The position numbers and the translations under genes were made by a program. From contig NZ_CP034248.1 of NCBI RefSeq assembly GCF_003931855.1, positions 3,038,001 to 3,102,000 of the forward strand: 64,000 nt of DNA, read 5' to 3'. Shown here piece after piece: positions 26,567 through 35,091 of the stretch. Each line of letters starts with the position of its first letter. Positions within the stretch are counted from its first letter, which is position 1. The notes under the pieces are model-generated. The model was not told the DNA's origin. It ran no database searches and worked only from the letters and a program-made list of their open reading frames with translations. Origin of the DNA: Paenibacillus lentus (GTDB lineage: Bacteria; Bacillota; Bacilli; Paenibacillales; Paenibacillaceae).

Positions 26567-26643
26567 TCTATACATTTATTCATGAAGATATTGCACACAG
26601 AACATGTGTTCGTTTATAATAGTTTCATACGAATAAATATGTA
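26567..26643 (+). promoter_or_regulatory. Sigma-A promoter flanked by two ArgR-like operator boxes
   Basis: The promoter is TTGCAC (26591-26596), an 18-nt spacer and TATAAT (26615-26620). Just upstream, 26567-26584 read on the - strand begins CATGAATAAA, identical to the first ten bases of the Bacillus ARG box. Just after the -10, 26626-26643 (CATACGAATAAATATGTA) is a looser match. The promoter would drive the unknown gene, argR and recN, so negative autoregulation by ArgR is plausible. Confidence 0.5.
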
Positions 26644-26718
26644 CTGATGTTTAACAATATCCACATGGGAACAGGAGGTTATTCAAAAACGTCGAATTAA
26701 TCATCTGAGGTGGTTTCG

Positions 26719-27225
26719 ATGGATGAATATACCGATGGTTTTCTCATGGTGGTCATTGCAGGAATTGTGCTCTTCCTCCTTTACAGGGGGGTTAGAATCT
26801 GGCTACGTAAACCATTCACGCTCGGCTCAGGGATCGGCTTTGAATTTAATGAGAACATACAGGAGCATCCAGCCGTTGATTTGCTGGAATCTGCGGGCTA
26901 TGAGATCGTAAGCGACAAGTTGAAGGTTCCGCTGGCATTTCGAGTGGAGGCCCAAGTGATGCACAGTCGGCTATATATCGATTACGTTGTGAGGAAGCAT
27001 GGAGAATACTATTTAGTGAGGAGAACAAGGGAGCGTCAGCCTTTGGAATGGACAGGCGCTGGACTTCGCAGGGATATTCTGCCTTATCTCCTCCTATATC
27101 CTGATTGTGCTGGGGTGCTCTATATCGATGTTGAGATGGGACTAATCAAAGAAATCACCTTAAGTACTGATTTGGATGATGCTGAGCAGGCATCGCATAT
27201 TACAGATATATGGAGGACGAGATGA
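26719..27225 (+). CDS. Uncharacterised membrane-anchored protein between tlyA and argR
   Basis: A 168-residue protein with a single N-terminal membrane helix ([22 protein letters not shown]) and a mixed alpha/beta cytoplasmic domain containing [35 protein letters not shown] and a conserved-looking C-terminal sheet. I do not recognise a family. The alternation of strands and charged residues would be compatible with a small nuclease-like or binding fold, but no catalytic motif is clear. ATG 26719 follows GAGGTGG. The stop overlaps the argR ATG (ATGA), so the two are translationally coupled, and the gene shares the putative ArgR-controlled promoter. Confidence 0.7.
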   Translation: MDEYTDGFLMVVIAGIVLFLLYRGVRIWLRKPFTLGSGIGFEFNENIQEHPAVDLLESAGYEIVSDKLKVPLAFRVEAQVMHSRLYIDYVVRKHGEYYLVRRTRERQPLEWTGAGLRRDILPYLLLYPDCAGVLYIDVEMGLIKEITLSTDLDDAEQASHITDIWRTR

Positions 27226-27671
27226 AGGGTCAACGGCATATTAAAATTAGGGAAATTATTTCCGGTCATGAGATCGAAACACAGGATGAGCTTGTAGAAG
27301 CACTGCGCCAGGCAGGGTTTCAGGTGACGCAGGCGACGGTATCTCGCGATATTAAGGAGCTTATGCTCATTAAGGTGCCTACTGATGATGGAAAGTATAA
27401 ATATTCGCTGCCCACGGCGCAGCGCTATAATCCGGTACAGAAGCTGCAGCGGGCGCTTGTAGACAGCTTCGTTCATATCGACCATACCGGCAATTTAGTT
27501 GTGATGAAATGCTTGCCGGGGACAGCCAATTCAGTCGCAGTTCTGCTTGATAATATGGAATGGCCCGATCTTCTCGGAACGATTTGCGGGGATGATACGA
27601 TTTTGCTGATATGCCGCGATGAACAGTATAGCCATTACGTTATTGATCAAATTATGGCATTTATTTCGTAA
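27222..27671 (+). CDS. argR: Arginine repressor ArgR/AhrC
   Basis: Hexameric arginine-sensing regulator of arginine synthesis and breakdown. The 149-residue product has an N-terminal winged helix ([20 protein letters not shown] ... [18 protein letters not shown]) and a C-terminal oligomerisation/arginine-binding domain ([15 protein letters not shown] ... [14 protein letters not shown]) with the GDDT arginine contacts. GGAGG at 27212 sets ATG 27222 rather than ATG 27210. It lies ahead of recN as ahrC does in Bacillus. Confidence 0.96.
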   Translation: MKGQRHIKIREIISGHEIETQDELVEALRQAGFQVTQATVSRDIKELMLIKVPTDDGKYKYSLPTAQRYNPVQKLQRALVDSFVHIDHTGNLVVMKCLPGTANSVAVLLDNMEWPDLLGTICGDDTILLICRDEQYSHYVIDQIMAFIS

Positions 27672-27730
27672 TAGGCGGATTAATTATTTATTGTTGTAGA
27701 TGTAATCATTGGCGAAGGGAGTGCCGTGAC

Positions 27731-29455
27731 TTGCTGGTTCATTTATCCATTCGAAATTTAGCCGTTGTTGAAGCGGTTGATGTCACGTTTGACCGAGGCT
27801 TTCATGTGCTAACTGGTGAGACCGGGGCAGGTAAATCAATTATTATAGATGCGCTAGGGCTCATATCCGGCGGCAGAGGCTCTGCCGATTTGATCCGCTA
27901 TGGCTGCGACAAGGCGGAGATGGAAGCCGCTTTTGAGTTGAAGGAACAACATCCCGTTTGGGCTATTTTGTCCAAGCTTGGCATTGCTGCGAATCCTGGA
28001 GATGCGTTAATTATTCGACGCGAAATTAGTGCTCAAGGGAAGAGTACAGCCCGCATTAACGGTCAACTGGTTAATTTGTCCATGCTGCGCGAGGTGGGCG
28101 AAAGCTTGATTAATTTACACGGTCAGCATGAACATCAGACCCTATTGCATCCAGAGAGGCATTTGAAGCTGCTTGATGCTTTTGGTGCTGATGACATTTC
28201 GCATGTAAAGGCAAGGTATCAGGAAGCTTATTCGGCCTTTCAACAAGTCGATAGAGAATGGAGAGAACTGCAAAGCACTAGTCAACAAGCGCTGCAAATG
28301 CTTGATTTATATCGTTTTCAACTGGAGGAAATTGCAGCCGCTGCACTGAAGCCAGGCGAAGATGAATTACTTTCTGAAGAAAAGGTCAAGCTATCCCATA
28401 GCGAGAAAATGATGGATTCCGTATCTGGAGCATATAATTTGCTCTATGGTCCCGAAGGACTAGAAGCCATTGCAAAAGCGATATCCCGATTAGAGGACGT
28501 GGCGAGTTATGATCCGAAGGGAATTTCGCCGTTGTTAGAGCAATTGAAATCGGCATATTATTTGCTTGAGGATGCTTCGTTTGGATTACGAGATTACCGC
28601 GACAACATTGAGTTTAATCCAGATCGTCTAGAGGAGGTTGAGGAACGTTTAGATCTGATCTCCTCGCTCCAGCGGAAGTACGGAGACGATGTCAAAGGAA
28701 TTCTTCAATATTATGAGCAGATTTCTCTTGATACAGACATGCTTGAGAACAAGGACGAACGATTGGAGAAGCTAACTACGCAGCGGGAAGAACTGCTTCA
28801 GGTTGCACTTAAGGAAGCAGCAATGCTTAGCGAGGTGCGTAGGCAAAAGGCTGTAGAGCTTGCGCAGCAAATTGAGGTGGAGCTTAAGGATTTGCAAATG
28901 GGTCGTACGAAGATTGAAGTCAAGCTGGAAGTAGCTGACGATCCTCAGGGAGTGGCATGGAAGGGCCGCTTGGTACGTCTTAGCAAACAGGGGATGGATA
29001 GTGCGGAATTCCTAATATCGCCTAACCCTGGCGAGCCCCTTCGCTCCCTGAGCAAGATTGCCTCTGGCGGGGAATTATCCCGAATTATGCTCGCATTGAA
29101 GAGCATTTTTGCCCGCCATGACGAGGTGCCTGTGTTGATTTTTGATGAGGTTGATACTGGGGTTAGCGGTCGGGCAGCACAGTCTATCGCGGAGAAGCTG
29201 TATCGTCTGTCTGGTACGTGCCAGGTGTTCTCAATTACCCACCTTCCCCAAGTCGCGTGTATGGCGGATCAGCAATATTTAATCGAGAAAATCGTGACAG
29301 CAGGCCGTACGATGACCAGGGTGGAACATTTGGAGGAAGACGGACGAATTAATGAGCTTGCCCGTATGCTTGGGGGCGTAGAAATTACTGATCGGACACG
29401 TCATCATGCGCAGGAAATGCTTAAATTAGCCGAAGCACAGAAGGATGCGAAGTGA
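27731..29455 (+). CDS. recN: DNA repair protein RecN
   Basis: SMC-like ATPase that acts early at double-strand breaks. The 574-residue product has Walker A in LTGETGAGKSIIIDALGL (about 31-48), long central coiled coils, the ABC signature SLSKIASGGELSRIMLALK and Walker B in VPVLIFDEVDTGVSG. The TTG start at 27731 follows GAAGGGAG. It is 59 nt after argR. Confidence 0.96.
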   Translation: MLVHLSIRNLAVVEAVDVTFDRGFHVLTGETGAGKSIIIDALGLISGGRGSADLIRYGCDKAEMEAAFELKEQHPVWAILSKLGIAANPGDALIIRREISAQGKSTARINGQLVNLSMLREVGESLINLHGQHEHQTLLHPERHLKLLDAFGADDISHVKARYQEAYSAFQQVDREWRELQSTSQQALQMLDLYRFQLEEIAAAALKPGEDELLSEEKVKLSHSEKMMDSVSGAYNLLYGPEGLEAIAKAISRLEDVASYDPKGISPLLEQLKSAYYLLEDASFGLRDYRDNIEFNPDRLEEVEERLDLISSLQRKYGDDVKGILQYYEQISLDTDMLENKDERLEKLTTQREELLQVALKEAAMLSEVRRQKAVELAQQIEVELKDLQMGRTKIEVKLEVADDPQGVAWKGRLVRLSKQGMDSAEFLISPNPGEPLRSLSKIASGGELSRIMLALKSIFARHDEVPVLIFDEVDTGVSGRAAQSIAEKLYRLSGTCQVFSITHLPQVACMADQQYLIEKIVTAGRTMTRVEHLEEDGRINELARMLGGVEITDRTRHHAQEMLKLAEAQKDAK

Positions 29456-29569
29456 CGAGTGGAACAATGATTGACAGTAATAAAAGACCACGCCCGGGGT
29501 ATCTTATAGGTACGCAATTGGCGACCACCTTTTCGTCAAGCGAAAGAAGCTAAGGGAGCGTGACAGCCA

Positions 29570-30898
29570 TTGAACCCGAACCTCAGGAGTAGATTTCTCG
29601 GTCTTTTATTTGCCTTCTTCTTTTGTTTTCTTGGCACGTCTGCCGTTGAAGGTCATTCGCCGATACTGCCGGATGAACTGCGTATGTTTCAAGGCCAGGG
29701 TGCACAAATCGATTTAGCCATACCGGTACTGGCAGAGGTTAGCGTTGATCGACCGGATGTCGTGATGCTGAACGATCAACCTAACTCTTCTATGAAGGTA
29801 TCCCTCGGTTCTCCGCTTAAGCTCTCCTCGCTTAGCAGCGGAGAAGCCAAGCTCCGCATGAAGCTTTTTGGACAAATTCCTCTTAAGACAGTTAAAGTAA
29901 ATGTCATGCCTGATTTAAAGGTCATACCAGGGGGACAAACGATCGGTGTAAAAGTCAAATCCGATGGCATTCTTGTTGTGGGGCATCATTTAGTCAATAC
30001 AGACAAAGCCAAAATATCGCCGGGGGAGTCGGCTGGAATCCAGCCAGGTGATCTGATTACTCATGTGAACGGTTCTCGTCTTAGAGATGTCCACGAAGTA
30101 GCATCTTTGGTGGAGCAGGCAGGCAAGGATAATAAGCAGCTTCAAGTTATTTATAAACGAAACAATCGAAAATTTACTGTATCTTTAACCCCTGCCTTTG
30201 ACAAACAGGACAAGGCCTGGAGATTAGGGTTATACATCCGCGACTCGGCGGCTGGAGTCGGCACTTTAACCTTCTATGCACCTAATCAGGGTGTTTATGG
30301 CGCACTTGGTCATGTAATTACGGATATGAACACGCAGACACCGATTGCCGTAGGTAGTGGGCAGATCCTCCAATCCAGTGTAACATCGATATCCAAAAGT
30401 GAGAGCGGAGATCCTGGAGAGAAACGAGCTCATTTTGTCAAAGAAGGCAAAACCCTTGGCACGATAGAGCGAAATACGCCTTTTGGCATATTCGGCAAGA
30501 TGTCGGAAAATCCAGATTATAGCGTATATAAATCGCCGATTCCTGTTGCATTCTCCGAAGAGGTCAAGGAAGGGCCGGCAGAAATATTAACCGTTGTTGA
30601 GGGTCAGCAGGTTGAACGATTTAAAGTGGAAATTGCACATGTGTCCAAGCAGAGTGCGCCTCAGACTAAAGGCCTGGTTATTCGGATCATTGATCCTAGG
30701 TTGGTGGAGAAAACCGGTGGGATCGTTCAGGGGATGAGTGGAAGTCCTATCATTCAGAACGGTAAATTAATCGGAGCCGTAACACATGTATTTGTTAACG
30801 ATCCGAGATCTGGCTATGGCTGTTTTATTGAATGGATGCTGCAAGATGCAGGAATTTTGAAGGGGAATGCGACATCAACCAATCTTAAGGCGAGTTAG
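29570..30898 (+). CDS. spoIVB: SpoIVB serine peptidase (S55), sigma-K checkpoint
   Basis: Forespore-secreted protease that, in Bacillus, cleaves SpoIVFA to trigger pro-sigma-K processing. The 442-residue protein has an N-terminal signal/TM segment (FLGLLFAFFFCFLGTSAVEG), a PDZ domain (about 130-210, with AGIQPGDLITHVNG) and the S55 peptidase domain with His248 in LGHVITD and the serine motif GMSGSPI (about 388-394). The TTG start follows AAGGGAGC. It ends in a strong terminator and directly precedes the spo0A control region. Confidence 0.95.
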   Translation: MNPNLRSRFLGLLFAFFFCFLGTSAVEGHSPILPDELRMFQGQGAQIDLAIPVLAEVSVDRPDVVMLNDQPNSSMKVSLGSPLKLSSLSSGEAKLRMKLFGQIPLKTVKVNVMPDLKVIPGGQTIGVKVKSDGILVVGHHLVNTDKAKISPGESAGIQPGDLITHVNGSRLRDVHEVASLVEQAGKDNKQLQVIYKRNNRKFTVSLTPAFDKQDKAWRLGLYIRDSAAGVGTLTFYAPNQGVYGALGHVITDMNTQTPIAVGSGQILQSSVTSISKSESGDPGEKRAHFVKEGKTLGTIERNTPFGIFGKMSENPDYSVYKSPIPVAFSEEVKEGPAEILTVVEGQQVERFKVEIAHVSKQSAPQTKGLVIRIIDPRLVEKTGGIVQGMSGSPIIQNGKLIGAVTHVFVNDPRSGYGCFIEWMLQDAGILKGNATSTNLKAS

Positions 30899-30922
30899 CG
30901 CCTTAAGATTGGTTTTTTATTT
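30879..30922 (+). terminator. Rho-independent terminator at the end of spoIVB
   Basis: A perfect 14-bp stem (CCAATCTTAAGGCG with CGCCTTAAGATTGG) on a 6-nt loop that contains the spoIVB stop, followed by TTTTTTATTTTG. Confidence 0.95.
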
Positions 30923-31155
30923 TGTTTTTACTTAGAAAAAGCAGGTTTATAGCAGGTCTATGATTAAAGGCTAAAATTAAGAAATTTTAATTTGGGTGTG
31001 ATTGTTTTTATTGTTTTTTACCTAGACATTTGCTTCATCAAGGTTTAGACTATATGCTTGTTGAGAATGGAAGGGTGTTTATCGAGGGATAAATTTAATA
31101 ATTGTGTGTGCGGACGTCAGCATCATGTTAATTACGACATGGATACGTCAAGGCT

Positions 31156-31185
31156 TGTCGAATAGTGAGGAATTACATCACTATT
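31156..31185 (+). promoter_or_regulatory. Distal 0A box and adjacent inverted repeat upstream of spo0A
   Basis: TGTCGAA (31156-31162) is a perfect Spo0A box. It overlaps an 8-bp inverted repeat, AATAGTGA (31161-31168) and TCACTATT (31178-31185). The repeat might be a second regulator's site or an RNA hairpin. Confidence 0.5.
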
Positions 31186-31240
31186 TGTAAGTAACAATCA
31201 ATTATATACCAAATGATTAAAAAAATAAATAAAAATAATT

Positions 31241-31274
31241 TTCGACAGAAGGAATTTACTTTTGAGTGTCGAAT
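31241..31274 (+). promoter_or_regulatory. Sigma-H promoter of spo0A with two embedded 0A boxes
   Basis: GAAGGAATT (31248-31256), an 11-nt spacer and GTCGAAT (31268-31274) match the sigma-H consensus RNAGGAWWW-N11/12-RNNGAAT. The -10 is part of a 0A box (TGTCGAA, 31267-31273). A second box, TTCGACA (31241-31247), abuts the -35. This mirrors the Bacillus sporulation promoter (Ps) of spo0A, which is sigma-H driven and Spo0A-controlled. The rest of 30923-31240 is AT-rich with no gene; a vegetative promoter is not obvious. Confidence 0.8.
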
Positions 31275-31328
31275 CCTTATCCTGGAAGAAGGATTAAGGA
31301 AACTCATAACATAAGGAGGAAGTCGTCA

Positions 31329-32135
31329 GTGCAAAAAATTGAAGTGTTGTTGGCGGATGATAATCGGGAATTCACGAATTTGCTTGCAGAGTACATTTCT
31401 GAGCAGGATGATATGGTTGTTTCAGGTATCGCCTATAACGGCGAGGAAGTTTTGGAGATGATTGAACATGCTTCTAAAGTTCCGGATGTGCTGATCCTGG
31501 ATATCATTATGCCGCACTTGGATGGATTGGGTGTGCTGGAACGTTTACGCGATATAAATGTATCTCCACAGCCAAAGATCATAATGCTGACTGCCTTTGG
31601 ACAAGAGAATATTACACAACGTGCAGTCCAGCTTGGAGCATCCTATTATATTCTCAAACCATTCGATATGGAGGTTCTTGCCAATCGAATTCGCCAGCTG
31701 GTTGGAATTCAAAGTTTATCCTCCAGCAGTTCATCGTCTTCATCCTTTACGAAGTCAAATGTAGTGCCGCTTGGTAAAGGCAAAAATCTCGATGCAAACA
31801 TTACTTCGATCATCCATGAAATCGGTGTTCCTGCCCATATTAAGGGGTACCAATATTTACGGGAAGCTATCACCATGGTTTACAACAATATTGAAATTTT
31901 AGGCGCAATCACCAAAACATTGTATCCTGCGATTGCAGAGAAATTTAAGACGACTCCATCACGTGTTGAGCGGGCGATTCGCCATGCTATTGAAGTAGCT
32001 TGGACACGAGGCAATATCGACAGCATAAGTCATCTGTTTGGTTACACGATAAATATTAGTAAATCCAAGCCAACAAATAGCGAATTTATTGCTATGGTGG
32101 CTGATAAACTGAGAATTGAGCACAAGGTGAGTTGA
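31329..32135 (+). CDS. spo0A: Sporulation master regulator Spo0A
   Basis: Response regulator that switches cells into sporulation and binds 0A boxes (TGTCGAA). The 268-residue product has a receiver domain with the phospho-acceptor Asp58 ([11 protein letters not shown]), a run of nine serines in the linker (about 134-142), and the Spo0A effector domain with recognition helix [19 protein letters not shown]. The GTG start at 31329 is set by AAGGAGG 9 nt upstream; an earlier in-frame GTG at 31266 lies in the promoter. It is alone in its transcript, ended by a terminator. Confidence 0.97.
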   Translation: MQKIEVLLADDNREFTNLLAEYISEQDDMVVSGIAYNGEEVLEMIEHASKVPDVLILDIIMPHLDGLGVLERLRDINVSPQPKIIMLTAFGQENITQRAVQLGASYYILKPFDMEVLANRIRQLVGIQSLSSSSSSSSSFTKSNVVPLGKGKNLDANITSIIHEIGVPAHIKGYQYLREAITMVYNNIEILGAITKTLYPAIAEKFKTTPSRVERAIRHAIEVAWTRGNIDSISHLFGYTINISKSKPTNSEFIAMVADKLRIEHKVS

Positions 32136-32297
32136 AAAGCTGAAGACAAGCGGAATCAAGATGATTGATCTTCCCGATATTTTATCGGAAATTGCTCGGA
32201 GACTCCGATAAAGTATTGGGTAATCAGTTTGACATTCCAATTAATATTAACTTCTTCCTTCTAGAGTTAACAACTGCATAAACAATTATGATTTTAG

Positions 32298-32347
32298 ATC
32301 GCCCATCTTGTCGGCTACCCCGAGAGATGGGCGATATTATTTTTTTG
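32298..32347 (+). terminator. Rho-independent terminator downstream of spo0A
   Basis: A perfect 10-bp stem (ATCGCCCATC with GATGGGCGAT) followed by ATTATTTTTTT. It lies 160 nt after the spo0A stop; the gap before it has no evident gene. Confidence 0.88.
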
Positions 32348-32536
32348 TAATTAGCGCATTTCACGTCAAAAAACTCCAGAACCATAAGGTAGCTGGAGAG
32401 AGAATTAAAAAAAGGTTATGAAGAACAATATCTTCATTCTCATTGTATAATTTTAATAATACAAATTCAAGTAGAATTAGTTGGAAATTTACAAATTCGG
32501 CAGCTGCGGCAGTAGGTCTCAGGAATAGTCGAACAG

Positions 32537-32591
32537 TTGACAAATTTCATACACTCATTATAATGTGAATATGAGCATATGATCATATACG
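32537..32591 (+). promoter_or_regulatory. Consensus sigma-A promoter and ArsR-type operator
   Basis: TTGACA (32537-32542), a 16-nt spacer and TATAAT (32559-32564) form a full-consensus promoter. An imperfect palindrome (32567-32591, GAATATGAGCATAT and GATCATATAC) covers the expected +1. It resembles SmtB/CzrA-type operators, so repression by the ArsR protein encoded directly downstream is likely. 32348-32536 has no recognised gene. Confidence 0.7.
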
Positions 32592-32610
32592 AATGGGGAG
32601 TGGGTTTTTA

Positions 32611-32919
32611 ATGGATAAAAATCAACATGCTACATTAAGATCAGACATTATTGACAATGTATCGACCACGTTTAAAGCACTCGCTGATCCGACACGGATT
32701 CGTATTCTTTATTTGTTGTCTGAAGAGGAATGCGCAGTGTCCCATATCGCGGAGATATTGGAATTATCACAGTCGGCAGTGTCGCATCAGCTCAGTTTGT
32801 TAAGGAATTTACGGCTCGTGAAATATAGGAGAGAGGCTAACACGTTGTATTATTCTTGTGATGATGATCATGTCATTTCTTTGCTGAAGCAGGCGATAAG
32901 TCATGTTGATTGTGACTAG
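32611..32919 (+). CDS. ArsR/SmtB family metal-sensing repressor (CzrA-like)
   Basis: A 102-residue winged-helix repressor with the recognition helix SQSAVSHQLSLLRNLRLVKY. The last helix carries an alpha5-type metal site: Asp85-x-His87 and His98-x-x-Cys101. Zn/Co sensor CzrA has His in the last position, so the Cys is a departure that could shift preference to softer metals. ATG 32611 follows GGGGAG. It is followed after 13 nt by the CDF transporter gene and probably represses its own operon, releasing DNA when metal binds. Confidence 0.9.
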   Translation: MDKNQHATLRSDIIDNVSTTFKALADPTRIRILYLLSEEECAVSHIAEILELSQSAVSHQLSLLRNLRLVKYRREANTLYYSCDDDHVISLLKQAISHVDCD

Positions 32920-32932
32920 GAGGTGAGCTCAT

Positions 32933-33928
32933 ATGAAGCATCAAAAGGAATCACATAAACATAATCATGATCATGTTCATGGACATGGACATGGTCACAT
33001 GCATCATCATTCCGGTCATTTTCACGGTCATACGCATGGGCATGGGTACGAAGGTGCGAGAGCAGGAAATATTAAAGGACTTGTTATTGCGTTGGTCATT
33101 ACGTCAGGGATCGCGTTGTTGGAGTTTTTTGGCGGAATTGTGACTCGTAGTTTGGCGTTGCTTTCTGATGCGGGTCATATGCTCAGCGATGCTAGTTCTC
33201 TCTTACTGAGCCTACTCGCTATTTGGTTCGCTGGGCGTGCGCCGACAGCCACAAAAACCTTTGGCTACTATCGTTTAGAGATTTTAGCAGCATTTCTGAA
33301 TGGTTTAACCTTGTTTGTTATTGCTGGATTTATTATTTGGGAAGCCTATCAGCGGATTTTCGACCCTCCTACGGTAGCCAGCGGAACGATGATTCTTATT
33401 GCCATGGTTGGTCTTCTTGCCAACCTCATTAGTGCATGGACTCTCATAAGGCAAGGTGATGTTAAGGAGAATCTAAACCTTAGAAGTGCATATTTGCATG
33501 TGCTTGGTGATGCTCTTGGCTCGGTTGGTGCGATTCTCGCCGGGATTGTAATGTACTTTTTCGGCTGGTATATTTTTGACCCTATTATTAGTGTGTTTGT
33601 TGCCTTACTCATATTGAGAGGGGCATGGGGCATTATTACTCAAACGGTTCATATTTTGATGGAAGGCACGCCTCCCTCCATGAATAAAGATGAGGTGTCA
33701 GCTCGATTGGGACAGATTGAAGGTGTGATTGAGGTGCATGATTTGCACATTTGGACGATTACTTCGGGAATCGATTCGCTAAGCTGTCATCTCGTCGTAG
33801 AATCAAGCAGGGACAGCCAGGACGTACTTCAAACTGCTATTGATTTATTAGAGCAGCAGTTTTCTTTGACTCACGTCACGATTCAAATCGAAGCTCCGCG
33901 GACTAGACATGCAGAGCTGCTGGTGTAA
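32933..33928 (+). CDS. Cation diffusion facilitator, Zn/Co/Cd efflux (CzcD/ZitB type)
   Basis: A 331-residue proton-coupled metal exporter. The N-terminal 45 residues are extremely His-rich (repeated HGHGH and HSGHFHGHTHG) and probably bind metal in the cytosol. Six membrane helices follow. The transport-site HxxxD pairs are seen as SDAGHMLSDASS and HVLGDALGSVG. A cytoplasmic ferredoxin-like domain ends the protein. TAGGAGGTG precedes ATG 32933. Regulation by the upstream ArsR protein is inferred from the operon and operator. Confidence 0.93.
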   Translation: MKHQKESHKHNHDHVHGHGHGHMHHHSGHFHGHTHGHGYEGARAGNIKGLVIALVITSGIALLEFFGGIVTRSLALLSDAGHMLSDASSLLLSLLAIWFAGRAPTATKTFGYYRLEILAAFLNGLTLFVIAGFIIWEAYQRIFDPPTVASGTMILIAMVGLLANLISAWTLIRQGDVKENLNLRSAYLHVLGDALGSVGAILAGIVMYFFGWYIFDPIISVFVALLILRGAWGIITQTVHILMEGTPPSMNKDEVSARLGQIEGVIEVHDLHIWTITSGIDSLSCHLVVESSRDSQDVLQTAIDLLEQQFSLTHVTIQIEAPRTRHAELLV

Positions 33929-33948
33929 TTGAAAAGGAGCTGATTCCT

Positions 33949-34572
33949 ATGGATGCAGTTAATCTGGTAAGTTTCACTTTATTCTTAATTTTTTTATCGA
34001 GTTATCTTATGAAATTATGGATGCTTCGAGTCAATAGCCAAATAAAAGCGAATGTCCTTGGAAAGTCAGGAAAACCGCTGCAAACTCGGGTCGCAGAAAT
34101 GGGCGTTAAGGTCGCGACGATGGCTTGGGGAGTGTTATGGTTCGCGTTAAGTATTTTTGGCGATGCGTGGCTCAAACCAATGTCCATTCCTGGTGGAGAT
34201 GGGAGGACAGTCCTTTTGTTAAGTGCTGCTGGTCTGTTGTTTATGGGGACGGGAATACTATTTTTCATCACTGCGATGCTTAATATGAAGACATCCTGGA
34301 GGGTCGGGATCGACAGTGCCACTTCAACGGATTTAATTACAGGTGGCATATATCGTTTTAGTCGAAATCCCGCCTTCGTCGGATTTGATCTCATGTTTAT
34401 TGGTTTGTCTCTTACCTATTTGAACTATGTAACCTTACTCGTATGCCTCATCAACATCATCTTTATGCATCTGCTTATTCGCCAGGAGGAACGGTACTTG
34501 GAGCGCGTTTTTGGGGATACATATCGAAATTATGCAAAACATACCCCCAGATATATCGGATTTCTGAAGTAA
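33949..34572 (+). CDS. Isoprenylcysteine carboxyl methyltransferase-like membrane protein
   Basis: A 207-residue protein with about five membrane helices and the C-terminal signature of ICMT/PEMT-like methyltransferases: GGIYRFSRNPAFVGFDLM, then RQEERYLERVFGDTYRNYAK with the cofactor-binding EE/RY pattern. Bacteria have no prenylated CaaX proteins, so the substrate is unknown; lipids are possible. It is 20 nt after the CDF gene with an AAAGGAG site, so metal may induce it too. Confidence 0.82.
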   Translation: MDAVNLVSFTLFLIFLSSYLMKLWMLRVNSQIKANVLGKSGKPLQTRVAEMGVKVATMAWGVLWFALSIFGDAWLKPMSIPGGDGRTVLLLSAAGLLFMGTGILFFITAMLNMKTSWRVGIDSATSTDLITGGIYRFSRNPAFVGFDLMFIGLSLTYLNYVTLLVCLINIIFMHLLIRQEERYLERVFGDTYRNYAKHTPRYIGFLK

Positions 34573-34768
34573 ATACACGGCCTAGCTTGTCAAAAATGAA
34601 AAATCTAGCTTCAATCGCTTCGCTGTTGGCTTTATTAATGTCTCATCAACCACCCTTGATCTAGTTGAAGAACCCGTATCATCAGTTTGTGATACAATAA
34701 TTGGAGCGGGCTGTAGCTGTAACTGCAGTTCCTACTTGTAATAATGTTGCTTTAAGAGGAGCAGGACA

Positions 34769-34978
34769 ATGAACAATATTTCATTCGACGAGGAAAAATA
34801 TAAAGCGCTACTTCATGATCCTTCATTATCGGAGCACCAAAGAACGATGATCGAGGAATTGCTGCAAGCGGCTGGACAACTGTCCGCCGAAAATAGGAGA
34901 CTCCGGCGGACCTTGTTGCGGGTATCCTCCAGCGGCCCCAGGATGTCTACGAAGCTGAAGGATGCATTATATGAATAG
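34769..34978 (+). CDS. Small hydrophilic protein of unknown function
   Basis: A 69-residue, charged, probably helical protein (DPSLSEHQRTMIEELLQAAGQ, then an Arg-rich RRLRRTLLR stretch). The AAGAGGAG ribosome site is good and a strong terminator follows about 30 nt downstream. No family is recognised. An extended -10-like TGATACAAT lies near 34690-34698. Coding status rests on ribosome site, composition and terminator only. Confidence 0.6.
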   Translation: MNNISFDEEKYKALLHDPSLSEHQRTMIEELLQAAGQLSAENRRLRRTLLRVSSSGPRMSTKLKDALYE

Positions 34979-35006
34979 AGGTTGACCGCGGAACTCTATC
35001 GAAAAA

Positions 35007-35064
35007 ATAACAAAACCCTCTTAACTTGGCTTATAAGGCCTGGTCCAAGAGGGTTTTGTTGTTT
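35007..35064. terminator. Bidirectional terminator between the small gene and yqzF
   Basis: CAAAACCCTCTT pairs perfectly with AAGAGGGTTTTG. The A-rich left and T-rich right flanks let it serve the + strand small gene and the - strand DUF2627 gene. Confidence 0.88.
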
Positions 35065-35091
35065 ATGAAGTCGTATGAAGAGGGAATTGCT

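Noticed and set aside
34443-34664. 73-codon + strand frame overlapping the ICMT-like gene
   Set aside because: It lies in another frame of a well-supported gene, has no ribosome site and has a non-protein-like composition.
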